Source of the DNA: DASYSA01 sp036003885 | Lineage (GTDB): Bacteria > Acidobacteriota > Blastocatellia > UBA7656 | Reading direction: 5' to 3' | Assembly (NCBI GenBank): GCA_036003885.1 | Contig: DASYSA010000310.1 | Coordinates: 1-14,926, forward strand | DNA: 14,926 nt | Shown here: in pieces, positions 1 to 7,426 of the stretch | Position numbering within the stretch: the stretch's first letter is position 1 | How the letters are laid out: every line of letters starts with the position of its first letter | Position numbers and translations under genes: made by a program | The notes under the pieces: generated by a model | What the model was told of the DNA's origin: nothing | Databases searched by the model: none | Seen by the model: the letters and a program-made list of their open reading frames with translations, nothing else

Positions 1-42
1 GCTTCCCACTGCCTGACTGATGAACTGCTTCTGCATCCCGAC

Positions 43-91
43 TTCTGACTTCTGACTTCTCACCTCTGACCTCTGACTTCTGACCTCTGAC
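43..91. repeat. 7-bp tandem repeat (YTCTGAC)x7
   Basis: Seven consecutive heptamers are read on the plus strand: ttctgac, ttctgac, ttctcac, ctctgac, ctctgac, ttctgac, ctctgac. The last base of the array is the first base of the complement of the adaptor gene's TAG stop (91-93), so the array starts exactly at the 3' end of that minus-strand gene. Positions 1-42 hold no recognisable gene. The unit length recalls the heptameric STRR repeats described in filamentous cyanobacteria; any relationship is inference. Confidence 0.9.
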
Positions 92-1431
92 TACGGACCA
101 CTCACTGCTCCCGCATATGGCTTCGGGTTTACCGGCGCGCCCGGTTTGACTCTTTGCATGCCTTCCGCGACGACCGTTTCACCCGCTTTCAATCCCTCTT
201 CTATGATCCACATTCCACCGATCCGTTCGCCGACTTTTACGATACGCACCTCGACCTTGCTATCTGCGCTCACAACGCCGACCTGGTAGCTTCCCTGCAG
301 CTCACTAACCGCTCGTTGGGGAATCAGCAGCGCGCCTTCCCTCAGACTGGTCACCGCCCGGACCCGGCCATACTGTCCGGGCCGGAGTGTGTTGCTGCTG
401 TTCGGGAAGATCCCGGCCAGCCGAATCGTGCCGGTCTTTTGATTGACTTCCCGGTCGGCAACGAAGAACTTTCCCTTTTGCGGATAGGTTGTACCGTCAG
501 AGAGCACCAACTCCAGTTCGAGTTTCCTGGCCACGGCATCCCGCTGACTCTGAGTCGGGTAGCGATCGATAAATGAGAGATATTCCTGCTCGCTGAGGGT
601 GAAGTAGCACTTGATCGGATCGAGCGTCGACACCGTAGTAAGAGCCGGTCCGCTTGGGCTGACCAGATTGCCGACCTGAGCCTGGGCGATGCCGGCGATT
701 CCATCAATTGGAGATGCGATCCTGGTGAACCCCAGATTGAGCTCGGCCGTCGCAACAGCCGCCCTGGCAGCCTCGACCAGGGCCCTCGCGGCTACTATCG
801 CAGACTTTTGCATCTCGACCCCGGCTTGCGCTGCACCCACCTGGGCCTTCGCGGAGAGATTGGCTTGAATCGCATTGTCCATCTCCTGAGTGGTGATCGC
901 CTTTTGCTGGACGAGCGGAGTGTAGCGATCGACGTCGAGTTGGGCCTTACCCTGATTCGCCTGAGCCTGCGCGAGTTCGGCCTGGGCATGTAACAGCTGC
1001 GCGTTTGCCTGTGATACCTGTGCCTCGGCCTGCGCCAGGCTTCCCTTAGCCTGATCGCGCACGGCTTGAAGCGGCCGGGGGTCGATCTCAAATAACAATT
1101 GGCCCTTCTTTACAAACCCGCCTTCCGTATAGTTCTTGGTGAGCAGGTAGCCCGCAACTTGTGCCTTGATCTCCGAGTTCACCATTCCGTCCAGGGTGCC
1201 AATCCACTCGCTGTAGATGGGAACGTCCTTCTGCTCGACCTTTATCACCTCGACGTCCGGGGGACCAAGCTGCGCCTGCCCGGCCGCTTTGGAGCAGCCG
1301 GCGGCCATGCACAGAGCAACCACGATCAGGAAGAGCACACCCAGTCTTTTAAAGTTTTGGTTGAACACTCCGTTAGAAATCACCGAGGGGACTACCTTTT
1401 TCATCCGCGACATCTTAGACATTGTCTCCAT
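91..1431 (-). CDS. RND efflux system periplasmic adaptor (AcrA/MexA type), lipoprotein
   Basis: This is a membrane-fusion protein that would link an inner-membrane RND pump to an outer-membrane channel. From the chosen ATG the protein has 446 residues. It shows a hydrophobic segment at about 31-45 ending in AAGC, a lipobox-like site with Cys46 as the likely acylated residue. A split biotinyl-lipoyl domain follows (QVAGYL near 91-96 and GFTRIASPIDGIAG near 234-247), with an Ala/Gln-rich alpha-hairpin between (about 120-230). The beta-barrel and membrane-proximal domains come last (LRPGQYGRVRA near 349-359). An earlier in-frame ATG at 1461 would add ten residues, but the GAGGTG ribosome-binding site eight bases before 1431 supports the shorter form. 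The N-region before the hydrophobic stretch is unusually long, so a still later start (Met at 1404) is possible. The RND pump gene would be expected downstream, left of the window. Substrate cannot be inferred. Confidence 0.93.
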   Translation of the reverse strand: METMSKMSRMKKVVPSVISNGVFNQNFKRLGVLFLIVVALCMAAGCSKAAGQAQLGPPDVEVIKVEQKDVPIYSEWIGTLDGMVNSEIKAQVAGYLLTKNYTEGGFVKKGQLLFEIDPRPLQAVRDQAKGSLAQAEAQVSQANAQLLHAQAELAQAQANQGKAQLDVDRYTPLVQQKAITTQEMDNAIQANLSAKAQVGAAQAGVEMQKSAIVAARALVEAARAAVATAELNLGFTRIASPIDGIAGIAQAQVGNLVSPSGPALTTVSTLDPIKCYFTLSEQEYLSFIDRYPTQSQRDAVARKLELELVLSDGTTYPQKGKFFVADREVNQKTGTIRLAGIFPNSSNTLRPGQYGRVRAVTSLREGALLIPQRAVSELQGSYQVGVVSADSKVEVRIVKVGERIGGMWIIEEGLKAGETVVAEGMQRVKPGAPVNPKPYAGAVSGP

Positions 1432-1439
1432 TACCAATT

Positions 1440-1445
1440 CACCTC
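1440..1445 (-). promoter_or_regulatory. Ribosome-binding site fixing the adaptor start
   Basis: The minus strand reads GAGGTG eight bases before the ATG at 1431. It lies inside the longer possible reading frame from 1461, so it argues for translation starting at 1431. Confidence 0.6.
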
Positions 1446-1461
1446 GTACTCGCCTCTGCAT

Positions 1462-1693
1462 TTATACTGTACTGGATTCGATTGGAGGACGCATCTTTTT
1501 TTGGCGGTGACGGACTTTCTGGTGTCGGCGGTACATGGAGTTGATCTTTTGACGAATAGAGACACGCCCCCGCTGGACCACACGATGGACGAAGCTATAC
1601 ACTGACTCTTTCGCACTTTGTCGCCTCGGTAGGCTGCGAACTCGGGAATCAAAAGCGGCACCTTCTCAGAATCAACCGCGGAGAGAGAAACGA
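1462..1693. other. Divergent intergenic region (adaptor / aldo-keto reductase)
   Basis: These 232 bases (262 between the chosen start codons) must hold the promoters of both divergent genes. On the minus strand a TATAAA box (1461-1466) could be a -10 for the adaptor gene, which would again exclude a start at 1461, but no convincing -35 lies 16-18 bases upstream. On the plus strand TATACA at 1596-1601 is a possible -10 without a good -35. No clear operator palindrome was found. The plus strand carries GGAGAG (1680-1685) in front of the reductase ATG. Confidence 0.35.
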
Positions 1694-2641
1694 ATGAAAA
1701 AGCGTAAGCTCGGAAACTCAGGATTAGAAGTTTCACCCTTAGCCTTTGGAGGGAACATCTTCGGATGGACGGTCGATGAGCCGGCCTCGTTTAAGCTACT
1801 AGACGCCTTTGTTTCGTCCGGATTTGAATTTATCGATACTGCGGATATGTACTCGAGGTGGGCTCCGGGAAACCAGGGCGGTGAATCCGAGACCATTATC
1901 GGCAAATGGCTCAAACGAAGCGGGAATCGGAACAAAGTCCTCGTTGCCACTAAGGTTGGAATGGAGATGGGTCCGGATAAGAAGGGGCTCTCAAAGTCCT
2001 ATATTCTGCGTTCAGTGGAGGACTCGCTGAAACGCTTGCAGACGGACTACATCGACCTGTACCAGTCACATGCCGACGACCCGAACACGCCTCTGGAAGA
2101 GACTCTCGGAGCATTCGCACAACTGATTGAACAGGGTAAGGTCCGCGCGATTGGCGCTTCAAACTACTCGGCGGAGCGACTCTCCCAGGCGTTGCAGGTT
2201 AGCAGGCAAAGTGGAATTCCCAGCTATCACAGCCTCCAACCTCTCTACAATCTCTATGATCGTGCCGACTATGAAGCGACGCTTGAGCCAGTTTGTCTCG
2301 ACAATGGATTGGGGGTGATCCCCTACTTCGCCTTGGCGAGCGGGTTTCTCACGGGCAAGTATCGTTCGGAAACTGATCTGTCGAAGAGCGCTCGAGGCCA
2401 GGGAGTCAAAAAGTATTTGAATGAGCGCGGCCTGCGAATTCTCGAAGTCCTGGATCAAGTAGCAAAGCGACACGACTCGAGTCCCGCGAGGGTCTCCCTC
2501 GCCTGGCTGATCGCGCGCCCCGGTATCACTGCCCCCATCGCCAGCGCGACAAGCCTGGAACAATTGAACGATTTGGTCGAAGCAACAAGACTCGAACTAG
2601 ATCGTTCTTCAATAGATCTGCTGAATGAAGCCAGTGCCTGA
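1694..2641 (+). CDS. Aldo/keto reductase, NADP(H)-dependent oxidoreductase
   Basis: The gene encodes a 315-residue cytosolic TIM-barrel oxidoreductase that should reduce an aldehyde or ketone using NAD(P)H; the substrate is unknown. The N-terminus (KLGNSGLEVSPLAFGG) is typical of the YajO/Tas-like branch. The catalytic tetrad can be placed: Asp48 and Tyr53 in FIDTADMYS, Lys87 in VATKVG and His126 in LYQSHADD. The cofactor-binding end appears as RPGITAPIASATSLEQL (about 275-291). The length is normal for the family, and the C-terminus matches the usual family end, which argues that the 3' part is real coding sequence. The start is supported by GGAGAG about eight bases before the ATG. It is the only plus-strand gene in the window, divergent from the RND adaptor and convergent with the 5'-nucleotidase, whose reading frame overlaps its last 187 bases. 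Confidence 0.95.
   Translation: MKKRKLGNSGLEVSPLAFGGNIFGWTVDEPASFKLLDAFVSSGFEFIDTADMYSRWAPGNQGGESETIIGKWLKRSGNRNKVLVATKVGMEMGPDKKGLSKSYILRSVEDSLKRLQTDYIDLYQSHADDPNTPLEETLGAFAQLIEQGKVRAIGASNYSAERLSQALQVSRQSGIPSYHSLQPLYNLYDRADYEATLEPVCLDNGLGVIPYFALASGFLTGKYRSETDLSKSARGQGVKKYLNERGLRILEVLDQVAKRHDSSPARVSLAWLIARPGITAPIASATSLEQLNDLVEATRLELDRSSIDLLNEASA
2455..2641. other. 187-bp convergent antisense overlap of two coding regions
   Basis: The last 62 codons of the plus-strand aldo/keto reductase overlap the last 61 codons and stop of the minus-strand 5'-nucleotidase frame. The reductase C-terminus is a normal family sequence here. The nucleotidase frame in the same stretch is Ser/Arg/Ala-rich and resembles no domain. 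There is no room for a conventional terminator between the two genes. Confidence 0.85.
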
Positions 2642-4245
2642 GGCAACGGCCGGCTTTGGCTTCCATCTCTCAGTGCAGCGCAAAGATCCAGCGCCGGCTT
2701 CTGCTGGCCGACTCCCACCGCCTTGATGCGACCTTCGACCTTCGGTGAGATAGTTCCCATCTTCTGAATCGAATCGATCACCAACTGGAAATCGGCCGGT
2801 CCATCTCCAGGCTTCACGAGAACGTCCGCTGCCGCAATGCTTTTGAAATCGTATCCGTCCCCGCCGCTGAAGGTGTAGGCATTAACGGCAATCGTATAGG
2901 TCTTCGTTGCATCGAGCGGCGCGCCGCCGACATCGACTCTCATCACGCGCGAGCCAGCCGGCTTAGACGGATCATACTCGAAAGCCATGCCCGAGATCTG
3001 TGGGAAGCGTCCGTCTTCCTCTCCGGCGGCGCTCACGCCGTTCTCAAGGAGTTGCTTGATCTTCGCGCCGGTGATTCGAATCTTCACCAGGTCGTTCTTG
3101 TTCGGAAGTATCGAAAGAATGTCTCGTCTGGTTATGTCGCCCGGACCATAGGTCTTGTCAGACCGTATGCCGCCGCTATTGACCAGAGCAACGTCGGCGG
3201 CGAGCGATTGACGATAGACATCGGCAAGGAGATTCCCGAAGTTGCATTCGCCTCGTCGAACGACGGCCGAGCGAGCCTCCAGTTCGACGAGAGAGTCCCC
3301 GATCTTATCATCCAGGCCGGGGTATCTCTGTCTGAGCCGGTCTTCGTACTGGGCGACGACTTTGGCCACGTCGGCATCGCCGGCAACGTTCTCGTCTACA
3401 GGCAAGGCCCACCAGTCAACCGACTTGATGTAGAAGCGGCGTCCCGGAACGCGACGGGCAACGTGCAAATCTATGCGGCCAAGGTTGCGCCCGTCGGATC
3501 CCATCTTTGAGATATGGGCGTGCCCTGACATCGCCTGCAGCAGCTCGTGGTCGTGACCGCCGACTACGAAGTCGACATCTGCCTCCCGCGCCAGGCGCTT
3601 GTCTTCGCACATCGACAAGTGGGTTAACGCGATGATGACGTCCGCGCCTTTTCTTCGGAGTTCGTGTGACAGTCGCTTGCCGGCGGCAATCGGATCGGTA
3701 ATGCGAACATCACCGCCTGACCTCGCTTTGGTCGCGGTTTCAGTCGTCAACAACCCGAAGATTGCAACTCGCACGTCTCCGAATTTGCGGATGATATAGG
3801 GCTGAACGCCTCCGAAGGGCTTGCCTGTCTGCTTGTCGAAGACGTTGGCCGAGGTGTAGGCGAAACGTGACTCTTTCATTCGGTCGCGCAGCACGTCGAG
3901 CGTGAAATCAAACTCGTGGTTGCCGAGCGTGGCGATGTCCAGGCCGGCAGCATTGAGCGTATCGATCATCTGCTTGCCCTTGAACTCGCCCGAAGCGAGC
4001 GACGGCGAGATAAAGTCGCCGGCAAGCACGAAAAGAGAATGTGTTGACCGGGCACGTTCTGCTTTTACCAGAGTTGCTACGCGCGCCAGGCCTCCATGTT
4101 TATTGTTATCGACAGGAGAGATTTCGTAGACGTCGTTGAGCTGGAGAATGGTGATCGTAGTTGTCGGAGAGGAAGTCTTCTGAGCGCTCGTCCCTGCCGG
4201 TAAAAACAGGAGGACACAGAAAATCCAGAGGGTTGTTCGTCGCAT
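2455..4245 (-). CDS. Secreted 5'-nucleotidase / metallophosphatase (UshA-like)
   Basis: The protein (596 residues from the chosen ATG) should hydrolyse nucleotides or related phosphoesters outside the cytoplasm. A signal peptide is visible (RRTT, hydrophobic core at 6-17, likely cleavage after TSA at 21). The calcineurin-like metallophosphatase domain spans about 31-260: LQLNDVYEI (Asp38), AGDFISPS (Asp77), LGNHEFD (Asn109, His110), ALTHLS (His209) and GGHDHE (His231, His233). The C-terminal nucleotide-binding domain spans about 315-510, with NFGNLLAD, NSGGIR (356-361) and FSGGDGYDF (459-467). The first metal motif has Tyr40 where UshA has His. The recognisable domain ends near residue 510; about 86 more residues run on, most of them antisense to the aldo/keto reductase. 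AAGGAG five bases before 4245 selects this start over an in-frame ATG 39 bases upstream. Confidence 0.92.
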   Translation of the reverse strand: MRRTTLWIFCVLLFLPAGTSAQKTSSPTTTITILQLNDVYEISPVDNNKHGGLARVATLVKAERARSTHSLFVLAGDFISPSLASGEFKGKQMIDTLNAAGLDIATLGNHEFDFTLDVLRDRMKESRFAYTSANVFDKQTGKPFGGVQPYIIRKFGDVRVAIFGLLTTETATKARSGGDVRITDPIAAGKRLSHELRRKGADVIIALTHLSMCEDKRLAREADVDFVVGGHDHELLQAMSGHAHISKMGSDGRNLGRIDLHVARRVPGRRFYIKSVDWWALPVDENVAGDADVAKVVAQYEDRLRQRYPGLDDKIGDSLVELEARSAVVRRGECNFGNLLADVYRQSLAADVALVNSGGIRSDKTYGPGDITRRDILSILPNKNDLVKIRITGAKIKQLLENGVSAAGEEDGRFPQISGMAFEYDPSKPAGSRVMRVDVGGAPLDATKTYTIAVNAYTFSGGDGYDFKSIAAADVLVKPGDGPADFQLVIDSIQKMGTISPKVEGRIKAVGVGQQKPALDLCAALRDGSQSRPLPQALASFSRSIEERSSSSLVASTKSFNCSRLVALAMGAVIPGRAISQARETLAGLESCRFAT

Positions 4246-4250
4246 AGCCA

Positions 4251-4256
4251 CTCCTT
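4251..4256 (-). promoter_or_regulatory. Ribosome-binding site of the 5'-nucleotidase
   Basis: The minus strand reads AAGGAG five bases before the ATG at 4245. It supports this start, directly before the signal peptide, over an ATG at 4284 that would put a hydrophilic stretch in front of the signal peptide. Confidence 0.65.
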
Positions 4257-4361
4257 CGGATTTGGAGTCTCGAATGTGAGTCATGGAATAAGAAGACGGC
4301 GCTGAACCGGAAACTGTGAACTGGGCCCGCCGAACTAAGATGCATGATCCCGGCCCCCGAA

Positions 4362-4838
4362 TCAGTTCTGGCGATTTGATTCGTCAAACAACTTGGTCGT
4401 ACTTTCGGTGACACTGGCTGGCGGCGCCAACTCTGGAGGAATCCGTGGAGGAAGTTGATTGGTGTTCAGTGCGGGAGGCGCCATCTGTGCCGGCCGTGCG
4501 GTGGGTGGTACCAATTGTTTTGCGCTCAAACACTCTGCCACTCCCTTGCCGATAGTGCCAAAGGCCGGAATGAACATCCAGAACCACCACAGCCTTCCGG
4601 CAGGCGCAAAGTAAAGGACACCGAACGCCGCCAGGATAAACCCGAGGCCCCCTATTATCGTCGCCATGCCATTAGCGAAACTGGGCGGACCCTTGTGCTC
4701 GGGTTTACCGCGCTTGCCGCGGCGCACTTCGGGAAGCTGACCTGTCAACGCTTGTGAAATGAGGCTCAGGTTTGCGCCGCACGCGCGGCAGAATTTTGCG
4801 TCGTCATTGTTTTGCGATGCGCAGTTCGGACAGTACAT
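4362..4838 (-). CDS. Zinc-ribbon membrane protein, paralogue 1
   Basis: The protein has 158 residues. An N-terminal zinc ribbon (MYCPNC...FCRACG) has four ligands, Cys3, Cys6, Cys17 and Cys20. A basic linker follows (about 37-50), then two hydrophobic segments (about 57-80 and 83-105), a Pro/Ala-rich stretch and the tail PASVTESTTKLFDES. It closely resembles the upstream neighbour (4997-5476) in the ribbon, in the pattern around NG...IP.F...GKGVAE, and in the tail. The ATG at 4838 aligns with the paralogue's start; a GTG at 4856 would add six residues. The ribosome-binding site is weak (GGTGG eight bases upstream). Such proteins are often annotated only as zinc-ribbon domain-containing. Function is unknown; an inner-membrane location with the ribbon in the cytoplasm is inference. 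Confidence 0.85.
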   Translation of the reverse strand: MYCPNCASQNNDDAKFCRACGANLSLISQALTGQLPEVRRGKRGKPEHKGPPSFANGMATIIGGLGFILAAFGVLYFAPAGRLWWFWMFIPAFGTIGKGVAECLSAKQLVPPTARPAQMAPPALNTNQLPPRIPPELAPPASVTESTTKLFDESNRQN

Positions 4839-4928
4839 ACAAGCCGCCACCCCCACATGTGATCATCTATTTAGCCAGATTCAGATGACAGAATAAGCTT
4901 CACGGCAACGGATTACAACACCCTGGCG

Positions 4929-4985
4929 ATTTTGGATTTTAGATTTTGGATTCCGCAATCCTAAATCCAAAATCCAAAATCCAAA
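4929..4985. repeat. Heptameric repeat folding into a long AT-rich hairpin
   Basis: The left arm (4929-4952) and right arm (4957-4980) are 24 bases each, complementary except at two positions, with the 4-base loop ccgc. The arms are built from a 7-bp unit, AAATCCA or its complement. The element lies 11 bases beyond the TGA stop of zinc-ribbon paralogue 2 and upstream of paralogue 1, so it would form in the transcript between them. It could act as a terminator or a 3'-end stabiliser. The rest of the 4839-4996 gap shows nothing recognisable. Confidence 0.85.
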
Positions 4986-4996
4986 TCAAACGAGGA

Positions 4997-5476
4997 TCAA
5001 TGCCTGCTGGAGTCTGCGTCATCAAACAGTTTCGTCGTGCTCTCGGTGACGCTTGCGGGTGGCGCCATGAGTTCCGGCGGGTTGGCTGCTCCAAGCGATC
5101 CGGTGTTGGGTGCCGGAGTCGCAATTGCCTGGCTCGATCCAGGGATAGCCCGCGGTGCCTCTCGCGCTGCGATGATTTCGGCTACTCCCTTGCCAAAGGC
5201 CGCAAAGCCTGGGATAAGCAGCCAAATGGCCCAGTAGCTTTTCCCCAGGCAAAGAAAGAGCGCGATCAACACGAAGGCAATCCCAGTGAACGCTTTCGTA
5301 ATTCCATTTGAGATGTTAGCCGAACCTCCGTGCCCGAATCCCCTTCGGTGTCTGCCTCTCCGACGCTCAGGAAGTTCCCCTGTCAGCGCTTGCGGCACGA
5401 GGCTCAGGTTTGCGCCGCACGAGCGACAGAACTTTGCGTCGTCATTATTTTGCGTGGCGCATTTCGGACAATACAT
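4997..5476 (-). CDS. Zinc-ribbon membrane protein, paralogue 2
   Basis: The protein has 159 residues and the same plan as the next gene downstream: zinc ribbon with Cys3, Cys6, Cys17 and Cys20 (MYCPKC...FCRSCG), an Arg/His/Gly-rich linker, two hydrophobic segments (about 65-82 and 85-103), a low-complexity Ala/Pro/Ser stretch, and the tail PASVTESTTKLFDD. The ribbon and tail are nearly identical in the two copies while the middle has diverged, so the ends seem to be under selection after tandem duplication. The start at 5476 is supported by GGAGGT eight bases upstream; a GTG at 5497 would add seven residues with no support. Function is unknown. Confidence 0.87.
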   Translation of the reverse strand: MYCPKCATQNNDDAKFCRSCGANLSLVPQALTGELPERRRGRHRRGFGHGGSANISNGITKAFTGIAFVLIALFLCLGKSYWAIWLLIPGFAAFGKGVAEIIAAREAPRAIPGSSQAIATPAPNTGSLGAANPPELMAPPASVTESTTKLFDDADSSRH

Positions 5477-5484
5477 GGAACTCC

Positions 5485-5490
5485 ACCTCC
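5485..5490 (-). promoter_or_regulatory. Ribosome-binding site of zinc-ribbon paralogue 2
   Basis: GGAGGT on the minus strand, eight bases before the ATG at 5476, fixes the start directly before the zinc ribbon and so guides start choice in the paralogue. Confidence 0.65.
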
Positions 5491-5576
5491 CACTCACGAT
5501 CTCCTGTGCATGAGACTCAGAGAATAACTTTCACAGCACTGGAATTCAACACTGAAAGACAGGACGGCTTTGCTGA

Positions 5577-7163
5577 TTACGGTAGCACGAAAACCAATTC
5601 CACACGTCGATTCGTTGCACGGGCTGTCACCGTGTTGCTCTGTGAGAGAGGAACGGTCGCGCCGCGTGACTCGACCTTGAAGTTGGTACGAGACACGCCA
5701 AATGCGGCAATGTACTCCGCCACGGACTGTGCGCGGCCGAGCGCGAAGGCATCGGCCGTGGGTCGCTCGTCGGCGTGGCCTTCGACTGTAAAGACTATGT
5801 CGGGATGTTGTGCAAGAGTCTGTCCAAGCGCATCCATTTTGGCCTTCACAGGCAGGGCGAGAGAGGTTTGATTTGCGACGAAGAACTTGTCGGTCAGCAC
5901 GGCGACGAATCCGTTTGCGGCTGGTCTGACCGTAACGATGCCTGAAAGGGCGGTCTGAAGCGCCTCGAAGTCACGGCGGCGAGCCTCGGCCTGCTGGCGG
6001 GCGCGTTCGGCCCGTTCAGCAGCGTCCACCTTTGACGTCACTTCCCGGAGCCCGACCGTCGCCGAGTTTAACTGCGATTGGAGGCTCGTGACCTGATTGC
6101 GGGCAGCAGAGAGATCCTGGCGCAGGCGGTCGACCTCATCCTGGAGGCGGTCGTTGTCAGTCTTCAGGCGGCGGTTTTCAGCTCTCGCGTCAGCCGCCTC
6201 CGTCAGCGCGCGCGTCAACTGCTGCTCGGCACTGGTCCGTGACAGTTCAGAAGCGCGGAGGCGGGTCTCGGTGTCAGACAGTTTCGAATCGAGGCTCGAA
6301 GCGTTCTCATTCGCCTTCCGGACTTCTTCATCTCTTCGCGCGATTTCAGCGCGCCGCTCAGCTGCAATCGCGCGCTCTTCGGAAACGTCGCGGGCTCGAA
6401 CGGCCATGGATATGGACTCTCGCGCGATCCGGCCTACCTCGTGAACGCTCTGGCCCTGCCGGAATGCCCCTTCGGCCTGCTCGAGCGAACGAATCGCCGC
6501 GGTGAAGTCGGACGCAGCATAGCGTTCGCCGTCCGCGAGCCGGGCGATCTGGACGGCGCGCCGCGCCTGGAGCAATTCCATGGGAGTCTTGTTGTAATCG
6601 TGTTCCGCGATGGCGGGAATCGAGGTGTCCGTATAGAACTTGCCGGAATCTCCTGTGAAGTAAACGTCGCTTGCCTGGATCTGAACCTTGGTTGAGGAGG
6701 GCGCCAGGTTCTCCAGTACGACCAGCTTCGAGGGCAGCCGCACCAGGTAATGAGGCTCCGCCGTCACAATCATTGCGAAGGTCTGGTACGCGGTTGCTGT
6801 TTTCAAGCGGGCCGAGCCGCCCGATAGCCTGAATTCTCCAAGGTTATCAACCTGTCCGGCAGGCGTTATTGCCCACAACACATAGGTCGTGTAGTCGGCG
6901 CCGAAGTTATACGCCGGGATCATATTCTCGATCGTTATGTCTATTTCGCTTGTGTTGCGCTTGCGCCAGCGTTCGACGGTCGCCCTTCCTTTGGCGGTTG
7001 GCCTCTGGGTCGTTCCGGCGAGGATTACTTCTACCGGATCTCTGAGGTAGGTGATCGCGACGGTGCGACGGCGGACGTCGCCTTGAGCGGCTGCGAAGGT
7101 GGACATCAGTAAAACAGCCGCAAGGGCTCGAAAGCTGATCAGAAAGTACCGAGAGTTGCTCAT
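5577..7163 (-). CDS. Secreted coiled-coil protein with C-terminal OmpA-family peptidoglycan-binding domain
   Basis: The protein has 528 residues. A signal peptide (about 1-27, MLLM-type core, likely cleavage near AAAQ) is followed by a beta-rich region (about 30-175) of no family I recognise. From about 195 to 400 it is helical and strongly charged, with heptad-like Ala/Arg/Glu patterns predicting a long coiled coil. The last 120 residues are OmpA-like: VEGHADERPTADAF (about 460-473), LGRAQSVAEYI (475-485) and ATNRRVELVF (516-525), which carry the Asp and Arg positions that bind peptidoglycan in this family. It should sit in the periplasm, tethering an envelope component to the cell wall. The ATG at 7163 is preceded immediately by a possible TTG start; AAGGA is only three bases from the ATG and GAGAGGA is eleven, so the exact start is uncertain by one codon. 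Confidence 0.9.
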   Translation of the reverse strand: MSNSRYFLISFRALAAVLLMSTFAAAQGDVRRRTVAITYLRDPVEVILAGTTQRPTAKGRATVERWRKRNTSEIDITIENMIPAYNFGADYTTYVLWAITPAGQVDNLGEFRLSGGSARLKTATAYQTFAMIVTAEPHYLVRLPSKLVVLENLAPSSTKVQIQASDVYFTGDSGKFYTDTSIPAIAEHDYNKTPMELLQARRAVQIARLADGERYAASDFTAAIRSLEQAEGAFRQGQSVHEVGRIARESISMAVRARDVSEERAIAAERRAEIARRDEEVRKANENASSLDSKLSDTETRLRASELSRTSAEQQLTRALTEAADARAENRRLKTDNDRLQDEVDRLRQDLSAARNQVTSLQSQLNSATVGLREVTSKVDAAERAERARQQAEARRRDFEALQTALSGIVTVRPAANGFVAVLTDKFFVANQTSLALPVKAKMDALGQTLAQHPDIVFTVEGHADERPTADAFALGRAQSVAEYIAAFGVSRTNFKVESRGATVPLSQSNTVTARATNRRVELVFVLP

Positions 7164-7426
7164 CAATCCTTAGATCCTCTCAAAGCTGGTCTGGGGAGCT
7201 GCAACGGGGCTAAATGGTAGATGCCTGCGATCACTTTTGTGTTTACCAGAAAGAAAAACACCCAGTCCGCGTGTGGGGCGTCCAATTGAAGTCTAGATTC
7301 TAGCAAGGTGGGAGGGAAATTGCGAATTGCGAATTTCGAATTGCGGATTGCGAATTTCGATTACGCGAGTCCGAATGGTGAGTTTAGAATTGCGCAATTC
7401 GAAATTCGAAATTCGAGATTCTTCGT
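7164..7426. other. Intergenic region with repeat cluster
   Basis: These 263 bases separate the OmpA-family gene from the beta-propeller gene, both on the minus strand. The part next to the OmpA gene (7164-7316) should hold its promoter, but no clear -35/-10 pair was found. A weak hairpin (GTGTTT/AAACAC arms, 7239-7261) lies there. The rest is the heptameric repeat cluster listed separately. Confidence 0.4.
7317..7423. repeat. Heptameric GCGAATT/TCGAATT repeat in inverted clusters
   Basis: Six heptamers lie in one orientation at 7322-7363: gcgaatt, gcgaatt, tcgaatt, gcggatt, gcgaatt, tcgatta. Four lie in the opposite orientation at 7396-7423 (three copies of aattcga, then a degenerate one). 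A perfect 14-bp palindrome, gaattgcgcaattc, spans 7387-7400. The two clusters can pair as a large imperfect hairpin. The cluster ends three bases beyond the stop of the beta-propeller gene. Confidence 0.85.

Noticed and set aside
43..91. CRISPR-like array
   Set aside because: The unit is 7 bp with no spacers; it is a simple tandem repeat.
154..576. Plus-strand open frame inside the adaptor region
   Set aside because: It lies fully opposite the well-supported RND adaptor, shows no known motif and has no ribosome-binding site; it reflects antisense GC-rich coding sequence.
1573..1601. Possible plus-strand promoter ending in TATACA before the aldo/keto reductase
   Set aside because: The hexamers at 16-18 bases upstream match the -35 consensus poorly, so no promoter is called.
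1099..1605. Plus-strand frame of 168 codons covering the adaptor start and the divergent gap
   Set aside because: Most of it is antisense to the adaptor N-terminus and the rest lies in the promoter region; composition (His/Leu/Arg-rich) is not protein-like.
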